Both the position numbers and the translations under genes were made by a program. A stretch of DNA of 64,000 nt from Pseudomonas sp. QS1027 (GTDB lineage: Bacteria; Pseudomonadota; Gammaproteobacteria; Pseudomonadales; Pseudomonadaceae). The notes under the pieces were generated by a model. That model did no database searches. It saw only the letters and a program-made list of their open reading frames with translations, and was not told the origin of the DNA. The stretch covers positions 116,684 to 180,683 of the forward strand of contig NZ_PHSU01000042.1 of NCBI RefSeq assembly GCF_002814235.1. The letters run 5' to 3'. This document shows positions 19,584 to 29,600 of this stretch, piece by piece. Within the stretch, counting starts at the first letter, position 1. Each line of letters starts with the position of its first letter.

Positions 19584-21064
19584 CTAGGGCTTAATCTGTT
19601 TCATCATGATAAGTCCTTCTTCCCCACCAAGATAAATATCATAGAACTTATTATTCACCACCGGCATACCGAAGTCATCGAGTTTATCTTTACTGAGATA
19701 CGACTCATCAGCATCCTCGACATTATCCATACCCACTCTTAAAAGAGCCGCCAAACTGACTGCCGCACCCAGTCCCATGATATCGTCAATACCGGGCATT
19801 ACCGCCAGCGTGCCTTGAGCGGCCGGCACCCAACCTGAATCGTCATCCTGCAGGTGAAATTTTTTGACCTTTCTTAGTTCCACACGGCTGAAAACATCGT
19901 AACTCAGATTAAATGAAATTGTCTTTTCCATCTCCTGCCTCATCATCAGTACCCGCCCATAGGCGTAGGAAAAGGACAACATGTACAGCAACGGCACCGC
20001 TAGCAAAACCCCGGCTTGTGGATAACACCTCACCAACACCGAAGCACTTAGATAAAACAAGAACATCAGAAGTACCGAAGCCCCAACCAGTGTCCGCCCC
20101 CCAAATTAAAAGGTTCGAATACGAGCATGATCCCGTGAATGGACAGACCCAGCACACCCAGCAACACACTGTACAATAAGGCTCTTATTAATTTTTCTCG
20201 AGCCCGAATATCAGATCTGAGCATTTCAACAACCACCCAGCAATAGCCGACTGCTGCCACCCCTGACAGGCACAGAACAAGCCCGTAGCTTGCGCCGGTG
20301 AACGTCTCCGGGGTTCCGTCGAAAAACAACATGATTCTCGAACCGATTTCCGCGATCGCGGAGGCGTCCAACTTAATCAGTGTCTTACGCTCATCGCCCA
20401 TTAAAGGGTAGGCCGTTACATAATAAATAACGACGCCAATCCCTAACTGAAGCAGTTTATCACCTGTTACCCTGAAGATACGCTCAAGAGGCTCGCCCCT
20501 CTCCAGCAACCTGAACACCTCAATACAACACAATCCCACAAATACGTTGATCATAGGCTGATAGAAAGCCGTGAGCACAGCCACCAGTAAAGCCGGCATC
20601 GCCGTTCGTTTCCAGAACACCTGCTCTTGGTAGGTCACCGCTAGGATGCTCGCAACAATACCGAGTATCATTGACGGCCCATCATACTGATAAGTCAGAT
20701 TTTGCAGGAAGAACGGACAATACAGCAAGGGCAAGACGACGAGACAACGGCTGTATGTCAAGTCAGTAAAATAATGCCTGGAGAGACGGGCCAAAGCCAA
20801 TGCCAATACTGTGATCGCCAGCAGGAGGGCTAACGGAAACATATTAGGCGCGGCATGACTTAACGATAATAGCCCATACAGAATATCCGTCAGAACTCGT
20901 CCCTCGTCGGAAAAGTCCGCCCTGGCAAATACAGAACGCCAACCATCATCAACATAGAGATAGTCGGACAATATAAAGGGGAGCACATATAAAAAACTGA
21001 CAATCAGGTAAAAAACTACCGCTTCACCTTGCGACAGCTGCTTCTTCAGAACATCAAATTTCAT
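19584..21064 (-). pseudogene. GtrII-like O-antigen glucosyltransferase split by a frameshift
   Basis: Two frames make one protein of about 490 residues. The 5' part (21064 to 20066, 332 codons) is a multi-helix membrane protein with the GtrII-type start IVSFLYVLPFILSDYLYVDDGWR, whose acidic YVDDGWR loop is expected at the active site. At a run of six C on the + strand (20097-20102) the frame is lost and the protein ends after GGGHWLGLRYF. One added G restores GGRTLVGASVLLMFLFYLSAS and continues to the stop at 19584. The out-of-frame stop overlaps an ATG (TGATG), so the 160-residue tail could still be translated by re-initiation. It is either broken or switched off by slippage. It lies 18 bases after gtrB, so it is the serotype-specific transferase of the cassette. 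Confidence 0.75.
20097..20102 (-). other. Homopolymer tract at the gtrII frameshift
   Basis: Six C on the + strand, six G in the coding strand. Seven or four G would give a continuous gtrII-like reading frame. Homopolymers of this kind are typical slippage sites in surface-glycan genes, though six bases is short for efficient phase variation. Confidence 0.6.
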
Positions 21065-21082
21065 AGCCCACCACTGTCCCTT

Positions 21083-22045
21083 TTATTTCACGCTCGACTG
21101 CCGAGAAAGCAAACCACTAGGCTTCCCTGAAACCACGTCTTTAACAACATATCTGGGACGGTGTTTAGATTCCATATAAATTCGCCCTATATATTCCCCC
21201 AGCACCCCAATCCCGATCAGTTGCACACCGCCCAAAAACAAAATCGCCGTCATCAACGACGGGGCCCCCGGCACATCATTACCAAACAGTATCTTGTCCA
21301 ACGCCATATAACCGGCATACAGCAACGCCAACACTGAAATCCCGCCCCCGATATAACTCCACAGACGCAACGGCAAGGTACTGAACGAGGTGACCCCGTC
21401 GAGTGCCAGGTTCCATAACTTCCAGGCATTGAACTTGCTCCGGCCGCCGACACGGGGCGCGCGATCGTATTCAATAATGGCGACCGTGAAACCGGCCCAC
21501 GACAGCACGCCTTTCATGAACAGTGGCTGTTCAGGTAACGCCTTGATCACGTCCACCACCTTGCGGTCCATCAGGCGGAAATCGCCCACATTTTCCTCGA
21601 TGTGGGTGTAGGCGATGTGCTTGAGCAGACGATAGAAGAGAGAAGCACTGTGACGCTTCAGGTAACCGTCACTGGAACGATCCCGGCGCTTGGCCAACAC
21701 CACATCAGCGCCGTTTTGCCAGGCTTGGAGCAATCGGGGAATGACCTTGATCGGATCCTGCAGGTCAACATCGATGGGAATGACCGCCTCACCGCTGGCA
21801 AACTCAAGGCCGGCGAACAACGCCGGTTCTTTACCGAAATTTCGTGAGAAATTGACCAGCACTACATTGTCATCCATCAGTGTCAACGCACGAGCGATGT
21901 TTTCCGTAGCATCTAAACTGCCGTCATTGATAAAAATAATTTCGACCTGGTAAAGACTCAACCCAGGCTCTTGTCTGACGCTCTGGTAAAAAAGCTCAAT
22001 CGTCTGATCTTCATTGAACAGCGGAACCACCAAGGAAACTTTCAC
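21083..22045 (-). CDS. gtrB: GtrB-type undecaprenyl-phosphate glycosyltransferase (GT2)
   Basis: 320 residues if started at the GTG at 22045, which overlaps the gtrA stop (GTGA), has CGGAG upstream and gives the normal start MKVSLVVPLFNED. GT2 domain with DGSLDAT, FSRNFGKEPALFAGL and IDVDLQDP (DxD-like, about residues 95-102). Two C-terminal membrane helices (LWSYIGGGISVLALLYAGY, AILFLGGVQLIGIGVLGEYIG) anchor it. It charges undecaprenyl phosphate with a sugar, commonly glucose, on the cytoplasmic face. The charged lipid is then flipped by GtrA and used by GtrII-type or GT39-type enzymes, all encoded in this operon. Confidence 0.9.
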   Translation of the reverse strand: MKVSLVVPLFNEDQTIELFYQSVRQEPGLSLYQVEIIFINDGSLDATENIARALTLMDDNVVLVNFSRNFGKEPALFAGLEFASGEAVIPIDVDLQDPIKVIPRLLQAWQNGADVVLAKRRDRSSDGYLKRHSASLFYRLLKHIAYTHIEENVGDFRLMDRKVVDVIKALPEQPLFMKGVLSWAGFTVAIIEYDRAPRVGGRSKFNAWKLWNLALDGVTSFSTLPLRLWSYIGGGISVLALLYAGYMALDKILFGNDVPGAPSLMTAILFLGGVQLIGIGVLGEYIGRIYMESKHRPRYVVKDVVSGKPSGLLSRQSSVK

Positions 22046-22422
22046 GTCGGCGTGCTCCGAAAGACCACGTAACTGGCATAGCAGTAACCCACGACCAGAC
22101 TGACGCCTGAAAAAACGACCAGTGTCACGATACCCGGCAGGGCCAACCCATCTCCAAGCCACCCTATTACAAAGCTCATAAAAGCCATAAAGCCGACAAA
22201 GGATAAATAGCGAGCCAACGTTGCAGTTTGCTTGAAGGTATATCGCGAATTGGCATAAAAAGAGAACGTGGCCGCCACCCCAAAAGCACAGATATTACTG
22301 GTGGCCTGACGAACCGATAGGACGCTGTGCAGCGTCAGGAAGACGCCCCAGTGGATTAGCGTATTCAGAACGCCAATATAGACGTAAGTCGAAAAATGCT
22401 TGAGCAACACACACACGGCCAT
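22042..22422 (-). CDS. gtrA: GtrA-family bactoprenol-linked sugar flippase
   Basis: About 126 residues from ATG at 22422; a longer frame reaches 22497 but begins with GTG and adds residues not typical of the family. Four membrane helices are visible (FSTYVYIGVLNTLIHWGVF, ATSNICAFGVAATFSFYAN, LSFVGFMAFMSFVIGWLG, VTLVVFSGVSLVVGYCYASYVVF) with the family motif FYANSRYTF between helices 2 and 3. It flips undecaprenyl-phosphate-glucose to the periplasm. It is the first gene of a four-gene operon, about 94 bases downstream of a lux-box-like promoter, and it overlaps gtrB by four bases. Confidence 0.88.
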   Translation of the reverse strand: MAVCVLLKHFSTYVYIGVLNTLIHWGVFLTLHSVLSVRQATSNICAFGVAATFSFYANSRYTFKQTATLARYLSFVGFMAFMSFVIGWLGDGLALPGIVTLVVFSGVSLVVGYCYASYVVFRSTPT

Positions 22423-22515
22423 ATCCTGGATTCCGCAGCCGGAAAGAAATACCCGCCCGATAAGTACCGAGGGGCGCTTCCACGTACAACGAAACACCAG
22501 CGTGGTGAGAGTTCA

Positions 22516-22560
22516 ACACTAGGCCGCGTCAACAGGTCTGTCTACTGTCAGAAATCACAG
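22516..22560 (-). promoter_or_regulatory. Lux-box-like operator with promoter (site D) for the gtr operon
   Basis: Dyad CTGTCAGAAATCACAG at 22545-22560 (one mismatch between arms). On the minus strand it runs directly into -35 TAGACA (22539-22544), a 17-bp spacer and -10 TAGTGT (22516-22521), upstream of gtrA. It is the cleanest example of the arrangement together with sites B and E. Confidence 0.7.
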
Positions 22561-22622
22561 GTACATATGAGTTCCCACTCTCCGGCCAAGGCACTCTGCC
22601 GTTCCTTCTGGCACGTACACAC

Positions 22623-22667
22623 CTATTATTCCCGACAGTAGACAGACCTGTTGAAGCGCTCTAGTGT
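22623..22667 (+). promoter_or_regulatory. Lux-box-like operator with promoter (site E) for the GT39 gene
   Basis: A weaker dyad CTATTATTCCCGACAG (22623-22638) abuts -35 TAGACA (22639-22644), a 17-bp spacer and -10 TAGTGT (22662-22667). Transcription would start near 22674, about 30 bases before the ATG at 22705. It forms a mirror-image pair with site D across 62 bases. Confidence 0.65.
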
Positions 22668-22704
22668 AAGGCTCCTGCCCGTGGGTTTTCGTTGCCAGGA
22701 AAAC

Positions 22705-24321
22705 ATGGACGCTAAAAAACGCCATGACGGGGTTCTTTCAAACCTGCCCTGTCTATCTGAAAAATACCTCTGGGTGCTGGTCCTGGCGTTGGCCGCCTAT
22801 GTCCGGTTTTATGCTATTCAGGGCCCCTATTTCTGGACCGACGAGGCCCTGTCGGCCCTGATCAGCAGCCAATCCCCCGAGCGGATATGGTTTCACGCAG
22901 GGCACGACATCTCTCCGCCGCTCTATTTCCTGCTGCTTCATGCCTGGAGCGCCGTGTATGGCGATGGCGTATTTTCGCTGAGGGCAATGAGTGCGCTGGC
23001 CGGGGTACTGAGCACGCTGTTGGGCATGTGGTTGATGCGCTTGCTGGATACACCGCGAACGGCCGTGCTGGCCGGGCTGCTCCTCGCCCTGTTTCCGATC
23101 GCCGTCCGTTACAGCCAGGAAACACGGATGTATACGCTGGAACACGTCTGGCTACTGGGTGCAACCATTGCCCTGGTCTACTGGGTGAAAAGGGCTCGTG
23201 ATCGATACCTGGTGGCGTACGCGCTGCTCATGACGGCAGCACTCTATACCCATTACTTTGCAATCTTCTGCGTACTCTCTCACTGGACGTACCTGTCGAT
23301 GCTGGCCTTCCAGAGAAACCACCCAACGCGACCTGTTTTCCGTTGGGCGTGGTGGCTGGCCAATATAAGCATCGCCCTCTTGTATGTGCCATGGTTGATC
23401 AGCCTGGTCGACGAGTTGTTTATCAACTTTGATAAATTAAAAGTCAGCGGCGATATTTTGTGGGTGCCAGATCCCACGCTTTCTACATTACCCTCTTCCC
23501 TCTGGATGTTCTTTTCCGTCAGAAACGGGCTTGAGTTCTTTACAGCGGGCTACCTGCTATTCCCCTTGTTCATCACCGCCCTGGCCCTGGCCGGAGCCTT
23601 TCAGATAAAAAGTCGCTTCAAGTTTGGCCTTTTACTTTCGCTCTATACGTTCCTGCCGATCCTGGTTGTTTTTCTGATTTCATTTATATTCCCAGTCTTT
23701 GTCGAGCGTTATGTGTCTTTTGCGGCCTTGGGTATACCGATGCTACTGTCTGTCGCCATCAGCAGGCTGCTGGGCCGGTTTCCCATCTTGGCCTTGAGCA
23801 CGCTCCTGCTGATCATCAGCATTCAGTTGATAGGGCTGCAAACCCTTTACGCTCAACAAGACGATCTGGATGACCCCCGCAATGAGCAGGACGCCCCTCT
23901 TGATGACATCGTTGCCTATATAGACGAGCGCTATCTTGAGGGCGATAGCATCGTCGTTCAGGGCGGATACCAGTATCTGAGCGTGGCCTATTACAACCGC
24001 GCAGGCGCCAAGCCTTTGCTTTTTGATCCACCCTGGGAAGGTCGTGACAACCGACCTAATGGCTACGGCGCATCCACACTCATTTACGCGGACCGGGATA
24101 AATTGTTTTTTGAGGATTTTGAGCATTTACCAGCGGGTATAAAAAAGCGCGTGTGGTGGGTGACATCGACTCACTGGGAAGATGAACGACGCCCGTTCCC
24201 CAGCGATTGGCAGTGCCAGTTTGCCAAGCACGCCGGCAGCATGGAACTCCGGCTCTATGTCATCCACGCCCCGGCAAACGCGGTCGGGCAACCCCCAACA
24301 CAAAACTGTGACATTCAGTAA
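22705..24321 (+). CDS. GT39-family membrane glycosyltransferase
   Basis: 538 residues from the ATG at 22705, preferred over the one at 22651 because it has AGGA just upstream and lies after the predicted promoter. The architecture matches the enzyme at 17992: first helix, acidic motif FWTDEALSALIS, SPPLYFLLLHAWSAVYG, then RYSQETRMYTLEH, about ten more helices and a C-terminal soluble domain of about 130 residues. It should transfer sugar from an undecaprenyl-phosphate donor in the periplasm. It is divergent from the gtr operon, sharing a double lux-box-like control region. Two GT39 paralogues here suggest two different sugar or acceptor specificities. Confidence 0.84.
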   Translation: MDAKKRHDGVLSNLPCLSEKYLWVLVLALAAYVRFYAIQGPYFWTDEALSALISSQSPERIWFHAGHDISPPLYFLLLHAWSAVYGDGVFSLRAMSALAGVLSTLLGMWLMRLLDTPRTAVLAGLLLALFPIAVRYSQETRMYTLEHVWLLGATIALVYWVKRARDRYLVAYALLMTAALYTHYFAIFCVLSHWTYLSMLAFQRNHPTRPVFRWAWWLANISIALLYVPWLISLVDELFINFDKLKVSGDILWVPDPTLSTLPSSLWMFFSVRNGLEFFTAGYLLFPLFITALALAGAFQIKSRFKFGLLLSLYTFLPILVVFLISFIFPVFVERYVSFAALGIPMLLSVAISRLLGRFPILALSTLLLIISIQLIGLQTLYAQQDDLDDPRNEQDAPLDDIVAYIDERYLEGDSIVVQGGYQYLSVAYYNRAGAKPLLFDPPWEGRDNRPNGYGASTLIYADRDKLFFEDFEHLPAGIKKRVWWVTSTHWEDERRPFPSDWQCQFAKHAGSMELRLYVIHAPANAVGQPPTQNCDIQ

Positions 24322-24438
24322 TACCCCCGCTTTGCAATTCCCACCGATTCCCGCCAACCTGCACGCCGCCGCTGTGCGCGTGCAATTTCTTACACCCACA
24401 ACAGCCCTATTCAACATTCGCCCAAGAGTTTTCCCGTG

Positions 24439-25563
24439 ATGTCCAACGGACGCGATCGCCGCATCGACTTTTTCCGCGGGTTGGCGCTGATCTTCATTTT
24501 CTGGGATCACGTGCCGCAGAACCCTCTCGCCCATTTCACCGTGCGCAATTTCGGTTTCAGCGACGCGGCGGAGATCTTTGTCTTTCTCGCCGGCTTCGCC
24601 GCGATCCTGGCCTACGGCAAGATCGCCCGCCGCGACGGTTTTCTGGTGGCCAGTGTGCGTATCCTGCGCCGGGCCTGGGTGCTTTATGTGGTGCATATCT
24701 TCCTGCTGGCCGTGCTGATGGGCATCGTGTTCTTTGCCAACAGCCAGGTGGAAACCCGTGACCTGGTGCAGGAAATGGGCTTGCAGTATTTCCTCACCCA
24801 TCCACAGCAGGCGCTGGTGGACGAACTGTTGCTGCGCTTCAAACCCAACCTGATGGACCCATTGCCGCTGTATATCCTGTTGTTGCTCGGCCTGCCGCTG
24901 ATCCTGCCGATGCTGCTGCGCAAGGCCGAATACGTGGTGGGGCTGTCGGTGCTGCTGTACCTGCTGGCGCCCTGGTTCCAATGGAACCTGGCCGCCCAGG
25001 AGGGCGGCGTGTGGTTCTTCAACCCCATGGCCTGGCAGTTGCTGTTCGTGCTCGGTGGCGCGGCGGCGATCCATGGGCAGCGGGAAAAACTTCCGGAGAC
25101 CCGCCCCCTGTTACACCAGCCACTGTTCGTGACCTGCGCGGTCTATCTGCTGGTCTGCGCGGTGATAGCCCTGTCGTGGAAATGGCCACAGGCGCATGAC
25201 GCCTTCATGCCCAAGCTGCTGGGCGAATGGCTCTATCCGATCAGCAAGACCAATCTTTCGCCGGCGCGCTTGCTGCATTTCCTGGCGCTGGCCTATGTGC
25301 TGGCGAAGTTGTTGCCCAACAGTGGCTGGCTGGATCACTGGCTGGCCCGACAAAGTTGCCGGATGGGCCGTTACTCGCTTGAAGTGTTCTGCTTCGGCGT
25401 GCTGCTGGCACCGTTGGCGGACATGCTCAATGCCCAGGCGGGAGATGGCTTGCCGGTTCGGGTGTTCAGTGCTCTGCTGGGCGTGGCGTTGATGGCAGCG
25501 CTGGCCGGCTGGCTGGACCTCAACAAGCGCCTGGGGCGTCCCGCACAAGTGGTCGCCGCCTGA
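24439..25563 (+). CDS. opgC: OpgC-family membrane acyltransferase
   Basis: 374 residues from the ATG at 24439 (a GTG three bases earlier is in frame; the Shine-Dalgarno is weak). It opens with DRRIDFFRGLALIFIFWDHVPQNPLAHFTVRNFGFSD, split here at the Asp/Arg/His pattern typical of OpgC, then AAEIFVFLAGFAAILAYGK, and has about ten membrane helices. OpgC proteins transfer succinyl or related groups to periplasmic glucans. No opgGH genes are near, so the acceptor could be another glycan, perhaps one made by the adjacent glycosyltransferases. It is GC-rich like the core genome, unlike the island to its left. Confidence 0.82.
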   Translation: MSNGRDRRIDFFRGLALIFIFWDHVPQNPLAHFTVRNFGFSDAAEIFVFLAGFAAILAYGKIARRDGFLVASVRILRRAWVLYVVHIFLLAVLMGIVFFANSQVETRDLVQEMGLQYFLTHPQQALVDELLLRFKPNLMDPLPLYILLLLGLPLILPMLLRKAEYVVGLSVLLYLLAPWFQWNLAAQEGGVWFFNPMAWQLLFVLGGAAAIHGQREKLPETRPLLHQPLFVTCAVYLLVCAVIALSWKWPQAHDAFMPKLLGEWLYPISKTNLSPARLLHFLALAYVLAKLLPNSGWLDHWLARQSCRMGRYSLEVFCFGVLLAPLADMLNAQAGDGLPVRVFSALLGVALMAALAGWLDLNKRLGRPAQVVAA

Positions 25564-25594
25564 CAGGACGGCTGCCGTGGACCATTCGTCGGGA

Positions 25595-25610
25595 CTGTCA
25601 GTATTGACAG
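25595..25610 (+). promoter_or_regulatory. Lux-box-like operator (site F) upstream of the VirJ-like gene
   Basis: Perfect dyad CTGTCAGTATTGACAG, 117 bases before the ATG at 25712. The following bases (CTATCG) are a poor -35 and no good -10 stands 17 bp on, so it matches the operator part of the family but not the promoter part. Confidence 0.5.
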
Positions 25611-25711
25611 CTATCGCCGGCGGACCATCGCTGCTGGAATCAATCCTACCCGCCCCACCCTGGCTGATGTGCCGTAACGATGTAGCCAACGACCAACAGT
25701 TGAGCGCATCC

Positions 25712-26518
25712 ATGAACGGACTCTCCGGAAAACTACTGTGGTTGCTGTGTCTCTTTCCGGTCCTCGGAATACTTGTGCTCCTGCCCTGGGGCACAAGCCC
25801 GCTGGAACAATCCCTGACGGTCGTGGACAACACCCTGGTTGCTCCTGCCCAGGGTGAGTGCCGGGATCTCTTCGCAATTTTCTATTCGGGAGACTCGGGC
25901 TGGGGGTTCGTTGAACAACAACTGAGCCAGCCCCTCAACGAGCATGCCATTTCGGTACTGGGCGTCGATACCAAGGCTTACTTCTGGAATGGGCGCTCGC
26001 CCGAGTCGGCCGTCGCTGACCTGTCCCTCCTGATCACTCGCTACCGCGAACAGTGGCATAAGTCCCACATCTGGCTGATCGGCTATTCCTTTGGCGCCAA
26101 TGTATTGCCTTCGCTGATCGAACGGTTACCCGCCGAGGACCGCAGCCACGTGATCGCGCTGACGTTACTGGGACCGACCCAGGACATCTTTTTCGAGGTT
26201 GAACTGGAAAACTACATGCACCAAAGCTGGCTGCGGACCCAGGCCAAACGACTGCGCAACGCCGTCCTGCCCGTCAGGCATTACGATGCCCTGCCCCCCT
26301 TGATCAGCCTCCAGCAACAGCTACCCGTTGTCTGTTACTTCGGAACCGCTCCCTCAATCCACGTGGCCGACAGAAGCCTGTGCGAAACAACCCGATTACC
26401 ACCCTGGATAAAAGCCACGGCCTATCCGGGGGGTCATGACTTTGGCGGCGTTTTTCAGCCAGTGGCTACGCAGATGCTGCATGACATTGCGCCGCTCATG
26501 CCCTCCTGCCACGGGTAA
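25712..26518 (+). CDS. VirJ/AcvB-type alpha/beta hydrolase
   Basis: 268 residues from ATG 25712, which begins a membrane anchor or signal segment (LSGKLLWLLCLFPVLGILVLLPWG); a longer frame from 25577 would cross operator F. Family features: AIFYSGDSGWGFVEQQL, GVDTKAYFWNGRSPESAVADL, nucleophile Ser in LIGYSFGANVLPSLIERLP, and catalytic His in PGGHDFGG. AcvB of Agrobacterium hydrolyses lysyl-phosphatidylglycerol in the periplasm. Here no aminoacyl-phosphatidylglycerol synthase gene is adjacent. Position and predicted periplasmic location fit envelope maintenance. The start is uncertain, since ATG at 25667 is also possible. Confidence 0.78.
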   Translation: MNGLSGKLLWLLCLFPVLGILVLLPWGTSPLEQSLTVVDNTLVAPAQGECRDLFAIFYSGDSGWGFVEQQLSQPLNEHAISVLGVDTKAYFWNGRSPESAVADLSLLITRYREQWHKSHIWLIGYSFGANVLPSLIERLPAEDRSHVIALTLLGPTQDIFFEVELENYMHQSWLRTQAKRLRNAVLPVRHYDALPPLISLQQQLPVVCYFGTAPSIHVADRSLCETTRLPPWIKATAYPGGHDFGGVFQPVATQMLHDIAPLMPSCHG

Positions 26519-26612
26519 ACCCCTCAGCCAGAAAAACCTGACCCACCTCACATATTTTTCACCGCTCCAAAGCAACGTCTAAGCTTCAGGCAAGTGCGAT
26601 CAATCTGCGTGA

Positions 26613-29600
26613 ATGGATGAATCGACTATGGGCGCTTTATGGCAATCCGATTCGAGCAACACTGTGGCGCCAGCCAACAGGGAGGATGAAGCGCCTTTAC
26701 CGAAAAAACCGCGTAAGCGTCGGCTGTGGTGGCGGCTGTTCTGGCTGGTACTGCTGATTGCCCTGGTGTTGCTGGGGTTTGCCGCCTCGCGGGAAATGCG
26801 CAGCTCAAAGATCCAGGCGCGCGAGTTCAGTCGTCTCGCTGCCGACCTGGGTTACTCGCTGGAGCCCGGCCCCAGTGACTCGATGCTCTATCCCGGTGAC
26901 GGACCTTTCGACAAACGCCTGGGCTACAGCGCCCTCGGCGAATTCCTCCCACGCCTGCTGAAACGCAATTACCTGATCGAAGCCCAGGCCCGCTTCTCCC
27001 CGGCGCTGCTGGACTACAGCCAGGAAGGCTTCTTCGTGCCCTACAAGGAGAAAATCCAGGCCGGGCTGTCGATCACCGATTGCCGTGGGGGCGATGTCTA
27101 CCACTACGACTATCCGCAACAACTCTATGCCAGCTTCGAAGCCATTCCACCGCTGGTAGTCAACAGCCTGCTGTTCATCGAGAACCGTGAGCTGCTCGAC
27201 CCGAAACAGCCCGAGGCCAACCCTGCCGTGGACTGGCCTCGCTTCGGCAAGGCGGTGCTGTCGCAGATTACCAAGGTCCTGCATATCGGCGGCCAGACCG
27301 CCGGCGGCAGCACCCTGGCGACCCAATTGGAAAAGTACCGGCACTCGCCGGACGGCCTGACCCTCTCCGGCGGCGAAAAAATCCGCCAGATGATTTCCGC
27401 CAGCGTGCGGGCCTATCAGGGCGGGCCGCAAACCCTGGAAGTGCGCAAGGACGTGGTGCGCGACTACCTCAACAGCGTGCCGCTGTCCGCCGTGCCCGGG
27501 CATGGCGAAGTGCATGGCATGGCGGAAGGCTTGCGCGTCTGGTACGGCGCCGACTTCGCCCAGGTCAACGCCCGCCTGAACAGCGTTGCCAGCGATCCCC
27601 TGAGCCTGTCCCAACGCGGCCTGGCCCTGCGTGAAGTGCTGTCGCTGATGATTGCCCAGCGTCGCCCCTCCCATTACCTGGCCCGCGGCCGCGACGAACT
27701 GGCCGAACTGACCGACAGCCATATCCGTCTGCTGGCCCAGAACGCGGTGATCGACGGCCCCCTGGCCGCCGCCGCGCTGGCCAGCAAGGTGACCTACCGC
27801 GACTGGCAACAGGAGCCGACGATCCAGCCGGTGGAATCGAACAAGGGCATCAGCCTGGCCCGCAGTCGCCTGTCGGCCATGCTCGATCGACCCCTCTACG
27901 ACCTCGACCGCCTCGACCTCTCGGCCACCAGTACCTTGCAGTCGGACCTGCAAAGCCAGGCCAGCGACTACCTCAAGCGCCTGGCCGACCCCGAGTTCGC
28001 CAAATCCCTGGGCCTCTTGGGTGACCACCTGCTGACCCCCACCAGCACACAACAAGTGCGCTACAGTTTCACCCTCTTCGAGCTCACCCCCGACAGCGCG
28101 CGGGTGCGGGTACAGACCGACAGCACCGACCAGCCCTTCGACATCAACGAGGGCAGCAAGCTGGAACTGGGCTCCACCGCGAAACTGCGGGTGCTGACCA
28201 GCTACCTGCAGATCATCTCCGAACTGCGTGACCGTTATGGCGATCAGTCACCCGCCGAACTGAAGAAAGCCTCCGACCAGTCCCAGGACCCGATCACCCG
28301 CTGGGCGGTGGATTACCTGGCGCAGAACAGCGACCGCTCCTTGCCGAAAATGCTCGACGCCGCCCTGAACCGGCAATACTCGGCCAACCCCGGCGAAAGC
28401 TTTTTCACTGGCGGCGGCTTGCACCACTTCCACAACTTCCGCAAGGAAGACAACGGCCGCAGCCCGACCTTGCGCGAAGCCCTGCGCGAGTCGATCAACC
28501 TGCCCTTTATCCGCCTGATGCGCGACCTGGTGCGCTACAGCACCTACCAGGGCCCGAACAACAGCGCCGAATTGCTCAAGGACGACAGCGAGCCGCGTCG
28601 CCAGGAATACCTGGCGCGCTTCGCCGACCGCGAGGGCACGGCCTTTATGCTGCGCTTCTGGAAGAAGTACCAGAACAAGACGTCCCAGGAACGCCTGGAC
28701 ACCTTCCTCGACGGCATGCACCCGACGCCGATTCGCCTGGCCGCGGTGCATCGCTACCTGCTGCCGAACGCTCCGCAAGCGGCTTTCAATGCCTTTGTCC
28801 GGGCCCACCTGAAAACCGAGAAAGTCACCGACGAACGCCTGGCCAAACTCTACAAGACCTATGGTCCGGGGACCTTCGACCTGCCCGACCAGGGCTTTAT
28901 CGCCAAGGTTCACCCGCTGGACCTGTGGCTGCTCGGCTACCTGCTGAACAACCCCCAGGCGCACTTCAGCCAGGTGGTGGCCGCCAGCGAATTCGAACGT
29001 CAGGAAGTCTATGGCTGGCTGTTCAAGAGCAAACACAAGAGCGCCCGCGACAGCCGGATCCGGGTGATGCTGGAGATCGAAGCCTTCCTCGATATCCATC
29101 AGCGCTGGCAACAGGTCGGCTACCCCTTCGACCACCTGGTGCCGTCACTGGCCACCGCCATCGGCAGTTCCGGCGACCGCCCGGCGGCACTGGCCGAACT
29201 GGTGGGGATCATCCTCAACGACGGCGTGCGCATGCCGACCCTGCGCATCGACAGCCTGCACTTCGCCGCCGATACGCCTTACGAAACCCGCCTGGTCAAC
29301 GACCCCAGCAAGGGCAAGCGGGTGATGCCGTCGGAGGTCGCCACGGCCCTGCGCGAAGCCTTGTCACAAGTGGTGGATGCGGGCACCGCGCGGCGGGTCT
29401 CCGGCAGCTTCAAACAGCCGGACGGCACACCGCTGGCCATGGGTGGGAAAACCGGCACCGGCGACAACCGCATCGAGGCCATCGGCGCCGGCGGGCGGGT
29501 CCTGAGTTCGAAGTCGATCAACCGCACGGCCACCTTTGTGTTCTACATCGGCGATCATCACTTCGGCACCCTGACCGCTTTCGTGCCGGGACGCTCGGCC

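Noticed and set aside
22516..22667. The mirrored D/E block as terminal inverted repeats of a transposon or MITE.
   Set aside because: The arms contain well-formed promoters at fixed spacing that face outward to real genes, and single copies occur elsewhere in front of genes. A mobile origin is not excluded but is less simple.
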